From: Bacilli bacterium
GTDB lineage: Bacteria > Bacillota_I > Bacilli_A > RF39 > UBA660
DNA: 25,025 nucleotides
Assembly: GCA_028708005.1 (NCBI GenBank)
Contig: JAQVZV010000001.1
Span: forward strand, 1-25,025
Direction: 5' to 3'
Shown here piece after piece: positions 14,404-22,816 of the stretch. Within the stretch, counting starts at the first letter, position 1. The number at the start of each line of letters is the position of its first letter. The notes under the pieces are model-generated. The model searched no databases. It had not been told where the DNA came from and saw only the letters and a program-made list of their open reading frames with translations. A program made the translations under genes and the position numbers.

Positions 14404-14418
14404 ATTATCTTTACTTAA
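14404..14418. repeat. Left copy of 15-bp target site duplication
   Basis: ATTATCTTTACTTAA abuts the left end of the first IS copy. It equals the sequence after the right end of the second copy (17310-17324). On the minus strand it encodes LSKDN of the ancestral Lon C-terminus, and the bases at 14401-14403 are the original TAA stop. Confidence 0.9.
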
Positions 14419-15856
14419 CGTTAGTTTTTATTTGGAATTCCGTTTTAATGTAGAAAACTGAAATAAGTGTGGTTATAATAAGATTTATGTTTCTTTGCCA
14501 TGAAGGAGGATAAAAAAAATGAAGGAATGGAAACATTTATCAATAGATCAAAGAAAAGTTATTTCCTCAGGAATATCTCATAATTATAAATTAAAAAATA
14601 TTGGTGAAGCTTTAGGTTTTGATCCAACGAGCATTTCAAAAGAAGTTAAAAGAAATAGAATTGCTATTACTGTTGGACTAAATATAAATAATTGTAAAAG
14701 AGTTAATAGGTGGCCTTATGTTTGTTCTGGATGTAATAAAAGATATAATAATTGTCCATTTACTAAGTATAAATACGATGCACAGTCCGCACAAAGGAAA
14801 GCTGATGTCAATTTAATTAACTCTAGAAAAGGTTTAGATATTGACTCTGATACTTTTAAAAAGTTAGATGAAACTATTAAAGAAGGTATTGAAAACAAGA
14901 AATCTCTTTATCAAATAAAAATAGAAAACAAAGATAATATTGATAAATCTATAACTACATTATATAGATATGTAAATAATGGTTATTTAACTACTAAAAG
15001 AATGGATTTACCTTATGCAGTTACTTATAAAAAAAGGAAGCACAATAAAAAGTATGAATACTCCGAAAATAACAATATTGACAGGAGTGGTCATACTTAT
15101 CTTGATTATCTGGCTTATTTACATAAGCATCCAGGAATCTACGTCTGGCAACTAGATTTCCTTGGGTCTATAAAGACAGATAACAATAATATTCTATCAT
15201 TTATGTTGCCTAATTTGCAATTTATTATTATAGATTTGATAAAAAGTCCAAATTCAGAAAAAGTAGTTTCTTTTTTTGACAATCTTGAAGAAAGAATTGG
15301 AATCGATGCATTTATAGAATTAATCCCAGTTATTTTAACAGATAGAGATCCTAACTTTACAGATATTAATGGGATTTGTTTTTCAAAAGCCACTGGTGAA
15401 GAAAGATGTAAGTTATTTTTCTGTGATCCATATGTATCTAATCAAAAACCAAATGTAGAAAATGTTAATAAACAGCTTAGATTATTTTTCCAAAAGGGAA
15501 AAACAATAGATAAATATCAAAAAAAAGATATTAAAAACATAAATCAAACACTACTTAATAGACCATTAAAATCTTTAGATGGAAATACTTCAAAAGAAGC
15601 ATTTATTAAAGTATTTGACGAGGAATTATTTAGTAAATTGTTTAATTAATTAAACAATTTGTTGGCAGAGAAACAAAGTACCAAAACGGAAGTAAGTTTA
15701 AAAAACGGACTTTAGTCTGTTATTTTAGCGTGCGATGATATTAAAACTTTTATATAAATTAAAGGACTTATTTCCGTTTTTGTTATACTTTTTCGGAAAT
15801 AAGTCTGATATTCTAATATTTTTATTGAAAAACTGCATTTACTCTAAAAATTTACG
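14419..15856 (+). mobile_element. IS30-family insertion sequence, copy 1
   Basis: A 1438-bp element with one transposase gene. The left end begins CGTTAGTTTTTATTTGG and the right end, read inward, begins CGTAAATTTTTAGAG. They form imperfect inverted repeats matching at about 19 of the first 28 positions. Boundaries come from comparing the two copies and their flanks. After the transposase there is a 26-bp perfect palindrome (15635-15660), a short hairpin (15705-15720) and a 12-bp stem with a 17-nt loop (15765-15805), which may stop transcription into or out of the element. Confidence 0.93.
14519..15649 (+). CDS. IS30-family transposase, copy 1
   Basis: The 376-residue protein has an N-terminal helix-turn-helix (about 5-45: KNIGEALGFDPTSISKEVKRNR) typical of IS30 transposases. 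A Cys-containing segment (C59, C69, C72, C79) that may bind metal follows, then a DDE catalytic domain with D213 (WQLDFLG), D275 (LTDRDPNF) and E314 (NVENVNK). The passage LFFCDPYVSNQKPNVENVN corresponds to the FCDPY...EN region conserved in IS30. GAAGGAGG precedes the ATG. The gene is intact and I see no difference from copy 2, suggesting recent duplication and potentially active enzyme. Transcription runs toward the 3' end of lon. Confidence 0.95.
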   Translation: MKEWKHLSIDQRKVISSGISHNYKLKNIGEALGFDPTSISKEVKRNRIAITVGLNINNCKRVNRWPYVCSGCNKRYNNCPFTKYKYDAQSAQRKADVNLINSRKGLDIDSDTFKKLDETIKEGIENKKSLYQIKIENKDNIDKSITTLYRYVNNGYLTTKRMDLPYAVTYKKRKHNKKYEYSENNNIDRSGHTYLDYLAYLHKHPGIYVWQLDFLGSIKTDNNNILSFMLPNLQFIIIDLIKSPNSEKVVSFFDNLEERIGIDAFIELIPVILTDRDPNFTDINGICFSKATGEERCKLFFCDPYVSNQKPNVENVNKQLRLFFQKGKTIDKYQKKDIKNINQTLLNRPLKSLDGNTSKEAFIKVFDEELFSKLFN

Positions 15857-15871
15857 CATTTTTTTAGGAAC
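15857..15871. repeat. 15-bp spacer between the two IS copies
   Basis: CATTTTTTTAGGAAC separates the right end of copy 1 from the left end of copy 2. It has the same length as the flanking target duplication but a different sequence, as expected for a former target-site copy carried over from a donor locus. Confidence 0.85.
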
Positions 15872-17309
15872 CGTTAGTTTTTATTTGGAATTCCGTTTTA
15901 ATGTAGAAAACTGAAATAAGTGTGGTTATAATAAGATTTATGTTTCTTTGCCATGAAGGAGGATAAAAAAAATGAAGGAATGGAAACATTTATCAATAGA
16001 TCAAAGAAAAGTTATTTCCTCAGGAATATCTCATAATTATAAATTAAAAAATATTGGTGAAGCTTTAGGTTTTGATCCAACGAGCATTTCAAAAGAAGTT
16101 AAAAGAAATAGAATTGCTATTACTGTTGGACTAAATATAAATAATTGTAAAAGAGTTAATAGGTGGCCTTATGTTTGTTCTGGATGTAATAAAAGATATA
16201 ATAATTGTCCATTTACTAAGTATAAATACGATGCACAGTCCGCACAAAGGAAAGCTGATGTCAATTTAATTAACTCTAGAAAAGGTTTAGATATTGACTC
16301 TGATACTTTTAAAAAGTTAGATGAAACTATTAAAGAAGGTATTGAAAACAAGAAATCTCTTTATCAAATAAAAATAGAAAACAAAGATAATATTGATAAA
16401 TCTATAACTACATTATATAGATATGTAAATAATGGTTATTTAACTACTAAAAGAATGGATTTACCTTATGCAGTTACTTATAAAAAAAGGAAGCACAATA
16501 AAAAGTATGAATACTCCGAAAATAACAATATTGACAGGAGTGGTCATACTTATCTTGATTATCTGGCTTATTTACATAAGCATCCAGGAATCTACGTCTG
16601 GCAACTAGATTTCCTTGGGTCTATAAAGACAGATAACAATAATATTCTATCATTTATGTTGCCTAATTTGCAATTTATTATTATAGATTTGATAAAAAGT
16701 CCAAATTCAGAAAAAGTAGTTTCTTTTTTTGACAATCTTGAAGAAAGAATTGGAATCGATGCATTTATAGAATTAATCCCAGTTATTTTAACAGATAGAG
16801 ATCCTAACTTTACAGATATTAATGGGATTTGTTTTTCAAAAGCCACTGGTGAAGAAAGATGTAAGTTATTTTTCTGTGATCCATATGTATCTAATCAAAA
16901 ACCAAATGTAGAAAATGTTAATAAACAGCTTAGATTATTTTTCCAAAAGGGAAAAACAATAGATAAATATCAAAAAAAAGATATTAAAAACATAAATCAA
17001 ACACTACTTAATAGACCATTAAAATCTTTAGATGGAAATACTTCAAAAGAAGCATTTATTAAAGTATTTGACGAGGAATTATTTAGTAAATTGTTTAATT
17101 AATTAAACAATTTGTTGGCAGAGAAACAAAGTACCAAAACGGAAGTAAGTTTAAAAAACGGACTTTAGTCTGTTATTTTAGCGTGCGATGATATTAAAAC
17201 TTTTATATAAATTAAAGGACTTATTTCCGTTTTTGTTATACTTTTTCGGAAATAAGTCTGATATTCTAATATTTTTATTGAAAAACTGCATTTACTCTAA
17301 AAATTTACG
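15872..17309 (+). mobile_element. IS30-family insertion sequence, copy 2
   Basis: A second 1438-bp copy in the same orientation, offset by exactly 1453 bp from copy 1 and apparently identical to it. Its right end (ending TTTACG) lies inside the lon reading frame and provides the last five codons and stop of the present lon gene. The large stem-loop near the right end (17218-17258), followed by CTTTAATTT on the minus strand, could now terminate lon transcription. Confidence 0.93.
15972..17102 (+). CDS. IS30-family transposase, copy 2
   Basis: A second 376-residue transposase identical to the product of 14519-15649, with the same helix-turn-helix, Cys-rich segment and D213/D275/E314 triad. It has the same upstream sequence and ribosome-binding site. 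Because the left end of copy 2 lies 15 bp from the right end of copy 1, the junction between facing inverted repeats may itself be a preferred substrate for this transposase, as the joined-end (IS30)2 intermediate is for IS30. The gene converges on lon, so read-through would be antisense to the lon 3' end. Confidence 0.95.
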   Translation: MKEWKHLSIDQRKVISSGISHNYKLKNIGEALGFDPTSISKEVKRNRIAITVGLNINNCKRVNRWPYVCSGCNKRYNNCPFTKYKYDAQSAQRKADVNLINSRKGLDIDSDTFKKLDETIKEGIENKKSLYQIKIENKDNIDKSITTLYRYVNNGYLTTKRMDLPYAVTYKKRKHNKKYEYSENNNIDRSGHTYLDYLAYLHKHPGIYVWQLDFLGSIKTDNNNILSFMLPNLQFIIIDLIKSPNSEKVVSFFDNLEERIGIDAFIELIPVILTDRDPNFTDINGICFSKATGEERCKLFFCDPYVSNQKPNVENVNKQLRLFFQKGKTIDKYQKKDIKNINQTLLNRPLKSLDGNTSKEAFIKVFDEELFSKLFN

Positions 17310-19640
17310 ATTATCTTTACTTAAATCAAGTGCTCTGCAAACATCTTTATATTCATTTACGAAAATGAATTCAAGATCTTCTTTAATTTCCATAGGAATT
17401 TCATCTAAATCCCTCTTGTTCTTACTAGGAATAATTATTTTTTCTAAACCGCTTCGATGAGCTCCCATAGCTTTTTCTTTTAATCCACCTATCGGTAATA
17501 CGTGCCCTTGCAATGTTATTTCGCCTGTCATGCCTACTTTATGATTAATTGGCTTATTCATGAAGGCGCTCAATAATGCAGTTGTCAATGCTATTCCGGC
17601 ACTAGGGCCATCTTTAGGAATAGCGCCTTCTGGTAAATGTATGTGAATATCGTTATTCTCAAGTAATTTATAATCAATTCCAAACTCATCATAATGACTC
17701 TTTATATAACTTATTGCAATATTAGCTGATTCTTTTATGACCTCACCTAACGAACCTGTTAAAACCAAGTTGCCTTTGCCCTTATAGAAAGTCACTTCTA
17801 TTGGTAAGATGTCACCACCAAATTGGGTATATGCTAAACCAACAGCTATTCCAATCTTATCAGCTTCTTCTTTTTCAGTATAAAAGTACTTTTGCTTTCC
17901 TAAATATGATTCTAGATTTTCCACATCTATCTTGTATCTTTTTTTCTTCTTCTCATTTGAGACAATATCGGTTACAGCCTTGCGACATATTGTCGCAATT
18001 AAACGTTCTATCTCCCTTACACCAGCTTCTTTAGTATAATGACTAATCATTTTTTTAATTGTCTCATCACTTATTTGGATGCTGCTTTTACCAAGTCCGT
18101 GATTCTCAAGTTCTTTAGGTAATATGTGTTTCTTTACAATATCTAATTTTTCATATTCAGTATAACCAGATAATTCTATTACTTCCAAACGATCTCTTAA
18201 AGGCTCTGGGATATTTGATAAATAATTAGCTGTTAAGATGAATAATATTTGTGATAAATCGTATTCTTCCTCCAAGTAATTATCATAGAAGGTTTGATTT
18301 TGTTCTTGATCAAGCACTTCTAATAAAGCACTAGCAGGGTCCCCCTTATAATCCTTTGTCATTTTATCTATTTCATCAATTAAGAATAAGGGATTTGAAC
18401 TACCCGCCTTTTTAATGCCTGATATAATACGCCCAGGATTAGCCCCTATATAAGTACGTCTGTGTCCAATAATTTCAGCTTCATCATTAACACCACCAAC
18501 TGATATTTTAACAAAGTTGCGTTTCATGCTGTTGGCAATACTTTTCGCTAAAGATGTTTTCCCAACACCTGGCGGCCCCACAAGACATATTATAGGTGAT
18601 TTAACGTCCTGCTTCATTTGTCTAACAGCCAAGAATTCAATTATACGATCCTTCACTTTATCTAAACCGTAATGTGATGCATCTAACACTTTTCTTGTTT
18701 GAATTAAATTAGTATTATCAACTGTCGTTTTATTCCACGGCAGATCCAACAACCAATCAATATAGTTTCTAACAGTACTTATTTCTGGTGAATTAGTAGA
18801 TAATAATTCATACTTTTTCACTTCTTGATTAATTCTATTTATAATTCTAGCAGGATATCTATCCTCATCAATTTTGCTCTTGATTTGGTCAATATCATTA
18901 TCTTTTAAATCTACATCACCAAGTTCTTCCTTTATTACACGTAGTTTTTCTCGCAAAATAAACTCCCTTTGTGTTGCGTCTAATTGTTTTTTTACTTCTG
19001 TATCTATTTTTTCTTCTAATTCTATCAGTTGTTTTTCTTTTTTAATATCCTCTAAGAGCATTAAAAGTCGTGTGTAAGGATTAACTGTCTTCATATATTC
19101 TATTTTGCGTTCATATGGTACCGGTATATAAGTTGCAATTATATCTGTAGCTTTAGCTATGCTTTTGATTTCTGCCATTTCTGCTATAATTCCATTACTA
19201 AGATCATGACGAGTTTCAATATAATCTTCAAACTCTTTTATTAATTTACGCATCAATATTATTTCATCTTTTGGAGTAATAGCAAATTGAGTAGTATTAC
19301 CTACTGTCCCTTCTAATATTTTGGGATTTTCTTCGCGATTGCTATAACCTTGAACAGATACCCTATTCAATCCCACAATTATAGCTCTTGTAATTCCGTT
19401 ATGAAGTTCCATCTTTAATTTTATCTTACCCATAATAGCGATTTTAGGCAATTGAGCTACATTGACAGATTCTTCTAAAGGATTGGTGAGTGGAACAATT
19501 AAAACATTGCTATCATGCATTTTTTCTGCCAATTCAAATGTATCTTTATCTATATCACTATTTACTTCTAATCTTATTTCTGAATACGGTAATAATACTA
19601 CACCCCTAAGTAGGATTACTGGTAAAGTTGTATTGACCAT
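17292..19640 (-). CDS. lon: ATP-dependent protease Lon, C-terminus altered by IS insertion
   Basis: The 782-residue Lon has an N-terminal substrate-binding domain (about 1-300), an AAA+ module with Walker A GPPGVGKTS and Walker B LFLIDEID, and a C-terminal protease domain with the catalytic Ser in DGPSAGIAL and the paired Lys in LKEKAMGAHR. It degrades misfolded and regulatory proteins in the cytoplasm. The ATG at 19640 is preferred over a TTG one codon earlier because AGGAGG is 7 nt away from the ATG. The last five residues (RKFLE) and the stop come from the IS right end. The left IS flank shows the original ending was SKDN-stop. The catalytic domain is intact, so activity is likely retained. 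A consensus promoter precedes it. Confidence 0.97.
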   Translation of the reverse strand: MVNTTLPVILLRGVVLLPYSEIRLEVNSDIDKDTFELAEKMHDSNVLIVPLTNPLEESVNVAQLPKIAIMGKIKLKMELHNGITRAIIVGLNRVSVQGYSNREENPKILEGTVGNTTQFAITPKDEIILMRKLIKEFEDYIETRHDLSNGIIAEMAEIKSIAKATDIIATYIPVPYERKIEYMKTVNPYTRLLMLLEDIKKEKQLIELEEKIDTEVKKQLDATQREFILREKLRVIKEELGDVDLKDNDIDQIKSKIDEDRYPARIINRINQEVKKYELLSTNSPEISTVRNYIDWLLDLPWNKTTVDNTNLIQTRKVLDASHYGLDKVKDRIIEFLAVRQMKQDVKSPIICLVGPPGVGKTSLAKSIANSMKRNFVKISVGGVNDEAEIIGHRRTYIGANPGRIISGIKKAGSSNPLFLIDEIDKMTKDYKGDPASALLEVLDQEQNQTFYDNYLEEEYDLSQILFILTANYLSNIPEPLRDRLEVIELSGYTEYEKLDIVKKHILPKELENHGLGKSSIQISDETIKKMISHYTKEAGVREIERLIATICRKAVTDIVSNEKKKKRYKIDVENLESYLGKQKYFYTEKEEADKIGIAVGLAYTQFGGDILPIEVTFYKGKGNLVLTGSLGEVIKESANIAISYIKSHYDEFGIDYKLLENNDIHIHLPEGAIPKDGPSAGIALTTALLSAFMNKPINHKVGMTGEITLQGHVLPIGGLKEKAMGAHRSGLEKIIIPSKNKRDLDEIPMEIKEDLEFIFVNEYKDVCRALDLSKDNRKFLE
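17310..17324. repeat. Right copy of 15-bp target site duplication
   Basis: ATTATCTTTACTTAA directly follows the right end of IS copy 2 and encodes LSKDN of Lon on the minus strand. It matches the left copy at 14404-14418. Confidence 0.9.
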
Positions 19641-19687
19641 CAAGGCACCTCCTAAGGAAATATATTTGTTTGGTTTTAATACCCTTT

Positions 19688-19715
19688 ATTATATCTATTT
19701 GAGTTATTTTGTCAA
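19688..19715 (-). promoter_or_regulatory. Consensus sigma-A promoter of lon
   Basis: TTGACA (19710-19715), 16 bp, TATAAT (19688-19693) on the minus strand. The -35 lies at the centre of a small inverted repeat, TTTTGT-TG-ACAAAA. No CIRCE or CtsR operator is recognisable around it. Confidence 0.85.
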
Positions 19716-19719
19716 CAAA

Positions 19720-19756
19720 AAAGAACCGTAATTATACATTATAATTATGGTCCTTT
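19720..19756. terminator. Terminator between tig and lon
   Basis: Arms 19720-19736 and 19740-19756 pair over 17 bp with a 3-nt loop, one mismatch and one wobble. On the minus strand the stem is followed by TTTTTTGTT. It ends tig transcription just before the lon promoter. Confidence 0.85.
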
Positions 19757-19767
19757 TATTTATTTAA

Positions 19768-21012
19768 TCAATTATTTTCTCTTAGCAAATCAAATATCTT
19801 TCTTGTCTTTAAATCACTCTTAATAGCATCCTTAAGTCCATGTAATTCTTTAATTTCTTCTTCTTTTAATTGATATTTAAGGGCTAGTAAAGGTATCTCA
19901 GCATCGACTTCTGCATCTGTTATTTCAATCTTCTCTGATTTAGCTATTTCGTTCATTATTAATGATTGTAAAATTCTTTTGCGTGCTGGTTCTTCGTACT
20001 CCTCGTGTAACTTTTCGTGTGTTGTGTTAGCCATTTGCATAAATTGATCTAACTTTATTCCTTGCATCATTAGATTTTGTTCTAATTGATTCAACATAAA
20101 ATGAATTTCTTCGTCAATCATCTCTTCAGGTATTTCGACATCTACATTTTTAGCTATTTCTTCTAAGATTTGTTCAACAAAAGTCTGTTGGTTAGACTCT
20201 TCTTTATGCGAGATTATTTCTTTCTCCATATATTCATATAATTCTTCTTTTGATGATACACCTTCAATATCTAAATCTTTAAAGAATTCATCATTAAGTT
20301 CTGGAATTAATTTTGTTTTAACTTCATTTATTTTGACTTTAAAAACTACTTCCTTACCTTTTAATTCCTCACTAGGATAATCCTTTGGGAAAGTAACGTT
20401 GATATCTTTTTCATCCCCAGCCTTTAAGCCGACCAATTGTTCCTCAAAACCAGGAATAAATGTTTTGCTGCCAATTTCAAGTGGATAATTTTCTCCTCTG
20501 CCGCCTTCAAAAGCGACGTCTTCTTTAAATCCTTGGAAATCAATAACCGCTGTATCACCAATTACAATTTCATCTTCTTTTAGAGCAATTTCAGCATACT
20601 GCTTTCTAAGTTCTTCAATTTCCTTTTCAACTTCTTCTTTTGTAACCTTAATACTAGGTTTCTTTAAACCAAGTTTCTTATATTTTTTGATTTTGATTTC
20701 TGGTTTGGTTATTACTTCAAATTGTATTTCAATACCGTTATCATCTATTTTTTTGATATCAATATTAGGACGTGCGACTGGTTCTATATTATTATCTGCT
20801 ATAAGTTTCTCATATGCCTCCGGTAACACAAAATCAATAGCATCCATGTATAAAGATTCTTTACCAATCTTTTTCTCATAAATATCACGAGGAACCTTGC
20901 CTTCTCTAAAACCTGCCACCTTAGTCTTTTTAACATTCTTTTTAAATGATTTATCTAAGGCGTTGTCCCATTCTTTCTTTTCTATTCTAACTGTAAATTG
21001 TTGCTTACTCAT
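19768..21012 (-). CDS. tig: Trigger factor (ribosome-associated chaperone and prolyl isomerase)
   Basis: The 414-residue protein contains the ribosome-binding signature GFREGKVP (34-41), an FKBP-like peptidyl-prolyl isomerase domain (about 145-230: GDTAVIDFQGF, PGFEEQLVGLKAGDEKDI) and the helical C-terminal arms. It binds nascent chains at the exit tunnel. The N-terminus is about 10-12 residues shorter than B. subtilis trigger factor, missing the first strand. GAGGAGG lies just before this ATG, so the start seems right and the shortening genuine. Its neighbour lon is downstream behind a terminator. Function is otherwise unremarkable. Confidence 0.97.
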   Translation of the reverse strand: MSKQQFTVRIEKKEWDNALDKSFKKNVKKTKVAGFREGKVPRDIYEKKIGKESLYMDAIDFVLPEAYEKLIADNNIEPVARPNIDIKKIDDNGIEIQFEVITKPEIKIKKYKKLGLKKPSIKVTKEEVEKEIEELRKQYAEIALKEDEIVIGDTAVIDFQGFKEDVAFEGGRGENYPLEIGSKTFIPGFEEQLVGLKAGDEKDINVTFPKDYPSEELKGKEVVFKVKINEVKTKLIPELNDEFFKDLDIEGVSSKEELYEYMEKEIISHKEESNQQTFVEQILEEIAKNVDVEIPEEMIDEEIHFMLNQLEQNLMMQGIKLDQFMQMANTTHEKLHEEYEEPARKRILQSLIMNEIAKSEKIEITDAEVDAEIPLLALKYQLKEEEIKELHGLKDAIKSDLKTRKIFDLLRENN

Positions 21013-21046
21013 ATATTTCCCTCCTCAATTTATATTACAACAAAAC

Positions 21047-21063
21047 GATTACCATAGGTAATC
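21047..21063 (-). terminator. Short hairpin between greA and tig
   Basis: GATTACC and GGTAATC form a perfect 7-bp stem with a 3-nt loop immediately after the greA stop codon, followed on the minus strand by GTTTTGTTG. A weak terminator or processing signal; tig has no other obvious promoter. Confidence 0.45.
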
Positions 21064-21540
21064 TTATTTTATATCAACTATTTCAATATCATATTTACCG
21101 TTAGGCGAGTTGACAGTAACAACATCACCTTTTTTATGTCCGGTAATTGCTGTTGCTATAGGAGATTCATTTGATATTCGATTTTCAGATGGATCTGCCT
21201 CTTTGCTACCAACAATCATATATTCTTCAGTTTCCTCATCATCAATATATTTGATAGTAACAGTTGCCCCTATTTCTACCTTACTAAATTGAGAATTAGT
21301 AATAATAATAGCGTTTTCTACTAAAGATTCCAAATCTTGAATACGAGCTTCTAAAACTGCTTGTTCTTCGCGGGCAGCATGATAGTCAGCATTTTCTGAC
21401 AAATCACCAAGTGCGCGAGCCTCTTTAATAGCTCTAATTATTTCTGGACGGTCTTGTGATTTTAGAATTTTCAATTCCTCTCTAACTTTATCCAATCCTT
21501 CTTTTGTTAAATATATTTCTTTGCTTTTTTCATTTATCAT
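21064..21540 (-). CDS. greA: Transcription elongation factor GreA
   Basis: The 158-residue protein has the N-terminal coiled-coil (about 10-80) with the conserved tip acidic residues in ARALGDLSENADYHAAREEQ. The C-terminal FKBP-like domain ends GHKKGDVVTVNSPNGKYDIEIVDIK. It enters the RNA polymerase secondary channel and stimulates cleavage of backtracked transcripts. GAGGTGA precedes the ATG. It has its own consensus promoter overlapping the end of the upstream U32 gene. In B. subtilis udk lies between yrrO and greA; here udk is absent. Confidence 0.97.
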   Translation of the reverse strand: MINEKSKEIYLTKEGLDKVREELKILKSQDRPEIIRAIKEARALGDLSENADYHAAREEQAVLEARIQDLESLVENAIIITNSQFSKVEIGATVTIKYIDDEETEEYMIVGSKEADPSENRISNESPIATAITGHKKGDVVTVNSPNGKYDIEIVDIK

Positions 21541-21567
21541 TTTATCACCTCACAAGTAATCTCTAAG

Positions 21568-21596
21568 AGAATACTATAAATTAACAATTATGTCAA
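21568..21596 (-). promoter_or_regulatory. sigma-A promoter of greA
   Basis: TTGACA (21591-21596), 17 bp, TATTCT (21568-21573) on the minus strand. The -35 overlaps the last codons and stop of the trhP2-type gene. Confidence 0.75.
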
Positions 21597-22816
21597 CTGT
21601 TAATCTTAATTCTCATTAAATCATCTTTCTTTACTTTTTTTAGTAACGGAACCCTTACTATCTGTTGTGGATGCCTTGCGGCATCTAACGGCTTTCCGAG
21701 TTCATCTTTAATATATTCTATTCTAAATGAATAATTGTCTATATTAGGCCCAAATATTTCAACTTCATCTCCAATAGTAAAGAAATTTCGTTGTTCTATT
21801 ATAACTTCTTTAAGATTCTCATCATAATCTAAAACAATACCTAAGAAATCTTGGTTAGAGAGTTCAATTCTGCCAGCATAATATTGTTCTTCTACCCCTG
21901 GTTTATGAACGAAATATTGTGGGACTGCATCACGATTAGCACATCTATAAAGTATTTTTTCATAATCTTTATTATATTCATATTTATCAGGATTATTGCA
22001 GTATTCATCTATTACCCTACGGTAAGTGTGTAAGATGGTTGCTATATAATATATAGACCTCATACGTCCTTCTATTTTAAATGATTTTACGCCCATTTCA
22101 ATAAGATCTGGAATATATTTTAACATTGATAAATCTTTAGGCGAGATTGCATAATCAACATTTGTTTTAATATCGTTTTTAAGTTCATCTTGTAATGCGA
22201 AGCTCCAACGACATATTTGACTACAACCACCACGATTAGAGTCTCTCATCGTAAGATAATTTGATAATACACAACGTCCACTGTAACCACTGCACATTGC
22301 TCCATGAATAAATACTTCCGCGTCCACTCCTGTTTTATCAATAATTTCTCTTATATCATTACCTGATGCTTCGCGGCCAAGAACAATTCTTTTAGCTCCT
22401 TCTTTTTGCCAAAACTTAACAGCTTCGTAATTAATTGTTGATTGCTGAGTGCTTATATGTATCTCCATGTTTGGAATAACACGTTTAGCTAAATCTAATA
22501 CTAACGGATCAGATATTATAATAGCATCAACACCACATTCATCTAATGAAATTAAATACTCCTCGAGTCCTTCTACATCTTTACTATGAAAAATGATATT
22601 AACTGTTACATAAACCTTTGCATTATAAGAATGAGCAAAGTCACAAGCACTTTTTATTTCAGATATTGTGAAGTTATCATTATTAGCTCTAAGTCCATAA
22701 TTACGTCCACCAATATATACAGCATCAGCCCCATATATAATAGCATATTTTAGTTTTTCAAGATTACCAGCCGGAGCCAACAACTCCGGTTTATTTAATA
22801 CCTTAAATTTAGTCAT
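21593..22816 (-). CDS. trhP2: U32-family tRNA U34 hydroxylation protein TrhP2 (YrrO)
   Basis: The 407-residue protein opens with PELLAPAGNLEKLKYAI and YGADAVYIGG. It carries the full U32 signature: E167-VFIHGAM-C175-SGYSGR-C182-VLS, then C198 and C202 in GGCSQICRW. U32 proteins were annotated as collagenase-like peptidases, but the YrrO/YegQ group is needed for prephenate-dependent hydroxylation of uridine 34 in tRNA (ho5U), and the cysteines are thought to hold an Fe-S cluster. The start overlaps the end of the TrhP1 gene by 8 bp, implying coupling. Gene order yrrM-yrrN-yrrO is conserved. The TrhP2 role follows from orthology and synteny. Confidence 0.92.
   Translation of the reverse strand: MTKFKVLNKPELLAPAGNLEKLKYAIIYGADAVYIGGRNYGLRANNDNFTISEIKSACDFAHSYNAKVYVTVNIIFHSKDVEGLEEYLISLDECGVDAIIISDPLVLDLAKRVIPNMEIHISTQQSTINYEAVKFWQKEGAKRIVLGREASGNDIREIIDKTGVDAEVFIHGAMCSGYSGRCVLSNYLTMRDSNRGGCSQICRWSFALQDELKNDIKTNVDYAISPKDLSMLKYIPDLIEMGVKSFKIEGRMRSIYYIATILHTYRRVIDEYCNNPDKYEYNKDYEKILYRCANRDAVPQYFVHKPGVEEQYYAGRIELSNQDFLGIVLDYDENLKEVIIEQRNFFTIGDEVEIFGPNIDNYSFRIEYIKDELGKPLDAARHPQQIVRVPLLKKVKKDDLMRIKINS

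Noticed and set aside
14519..17102. Two transposases as a diverged gene pair with different roles
   Set aside because: The copies look identical over the whole 1438-bp element, so they are one element duplicated.
14419..17309. Composite transposon carrying cargo between two IS copies
   Set aside because: Only 15 bp separate the copies; there is no passenger gene.
19640..19720. Heat-shock operator (CIRCE or CtsR) upstream of lon
   Set aside because: Neither the CIRCE inverted repeat nor the CtsR heptad repeat is present; only a small AT-rich inverted repeat around the -35 is seen.
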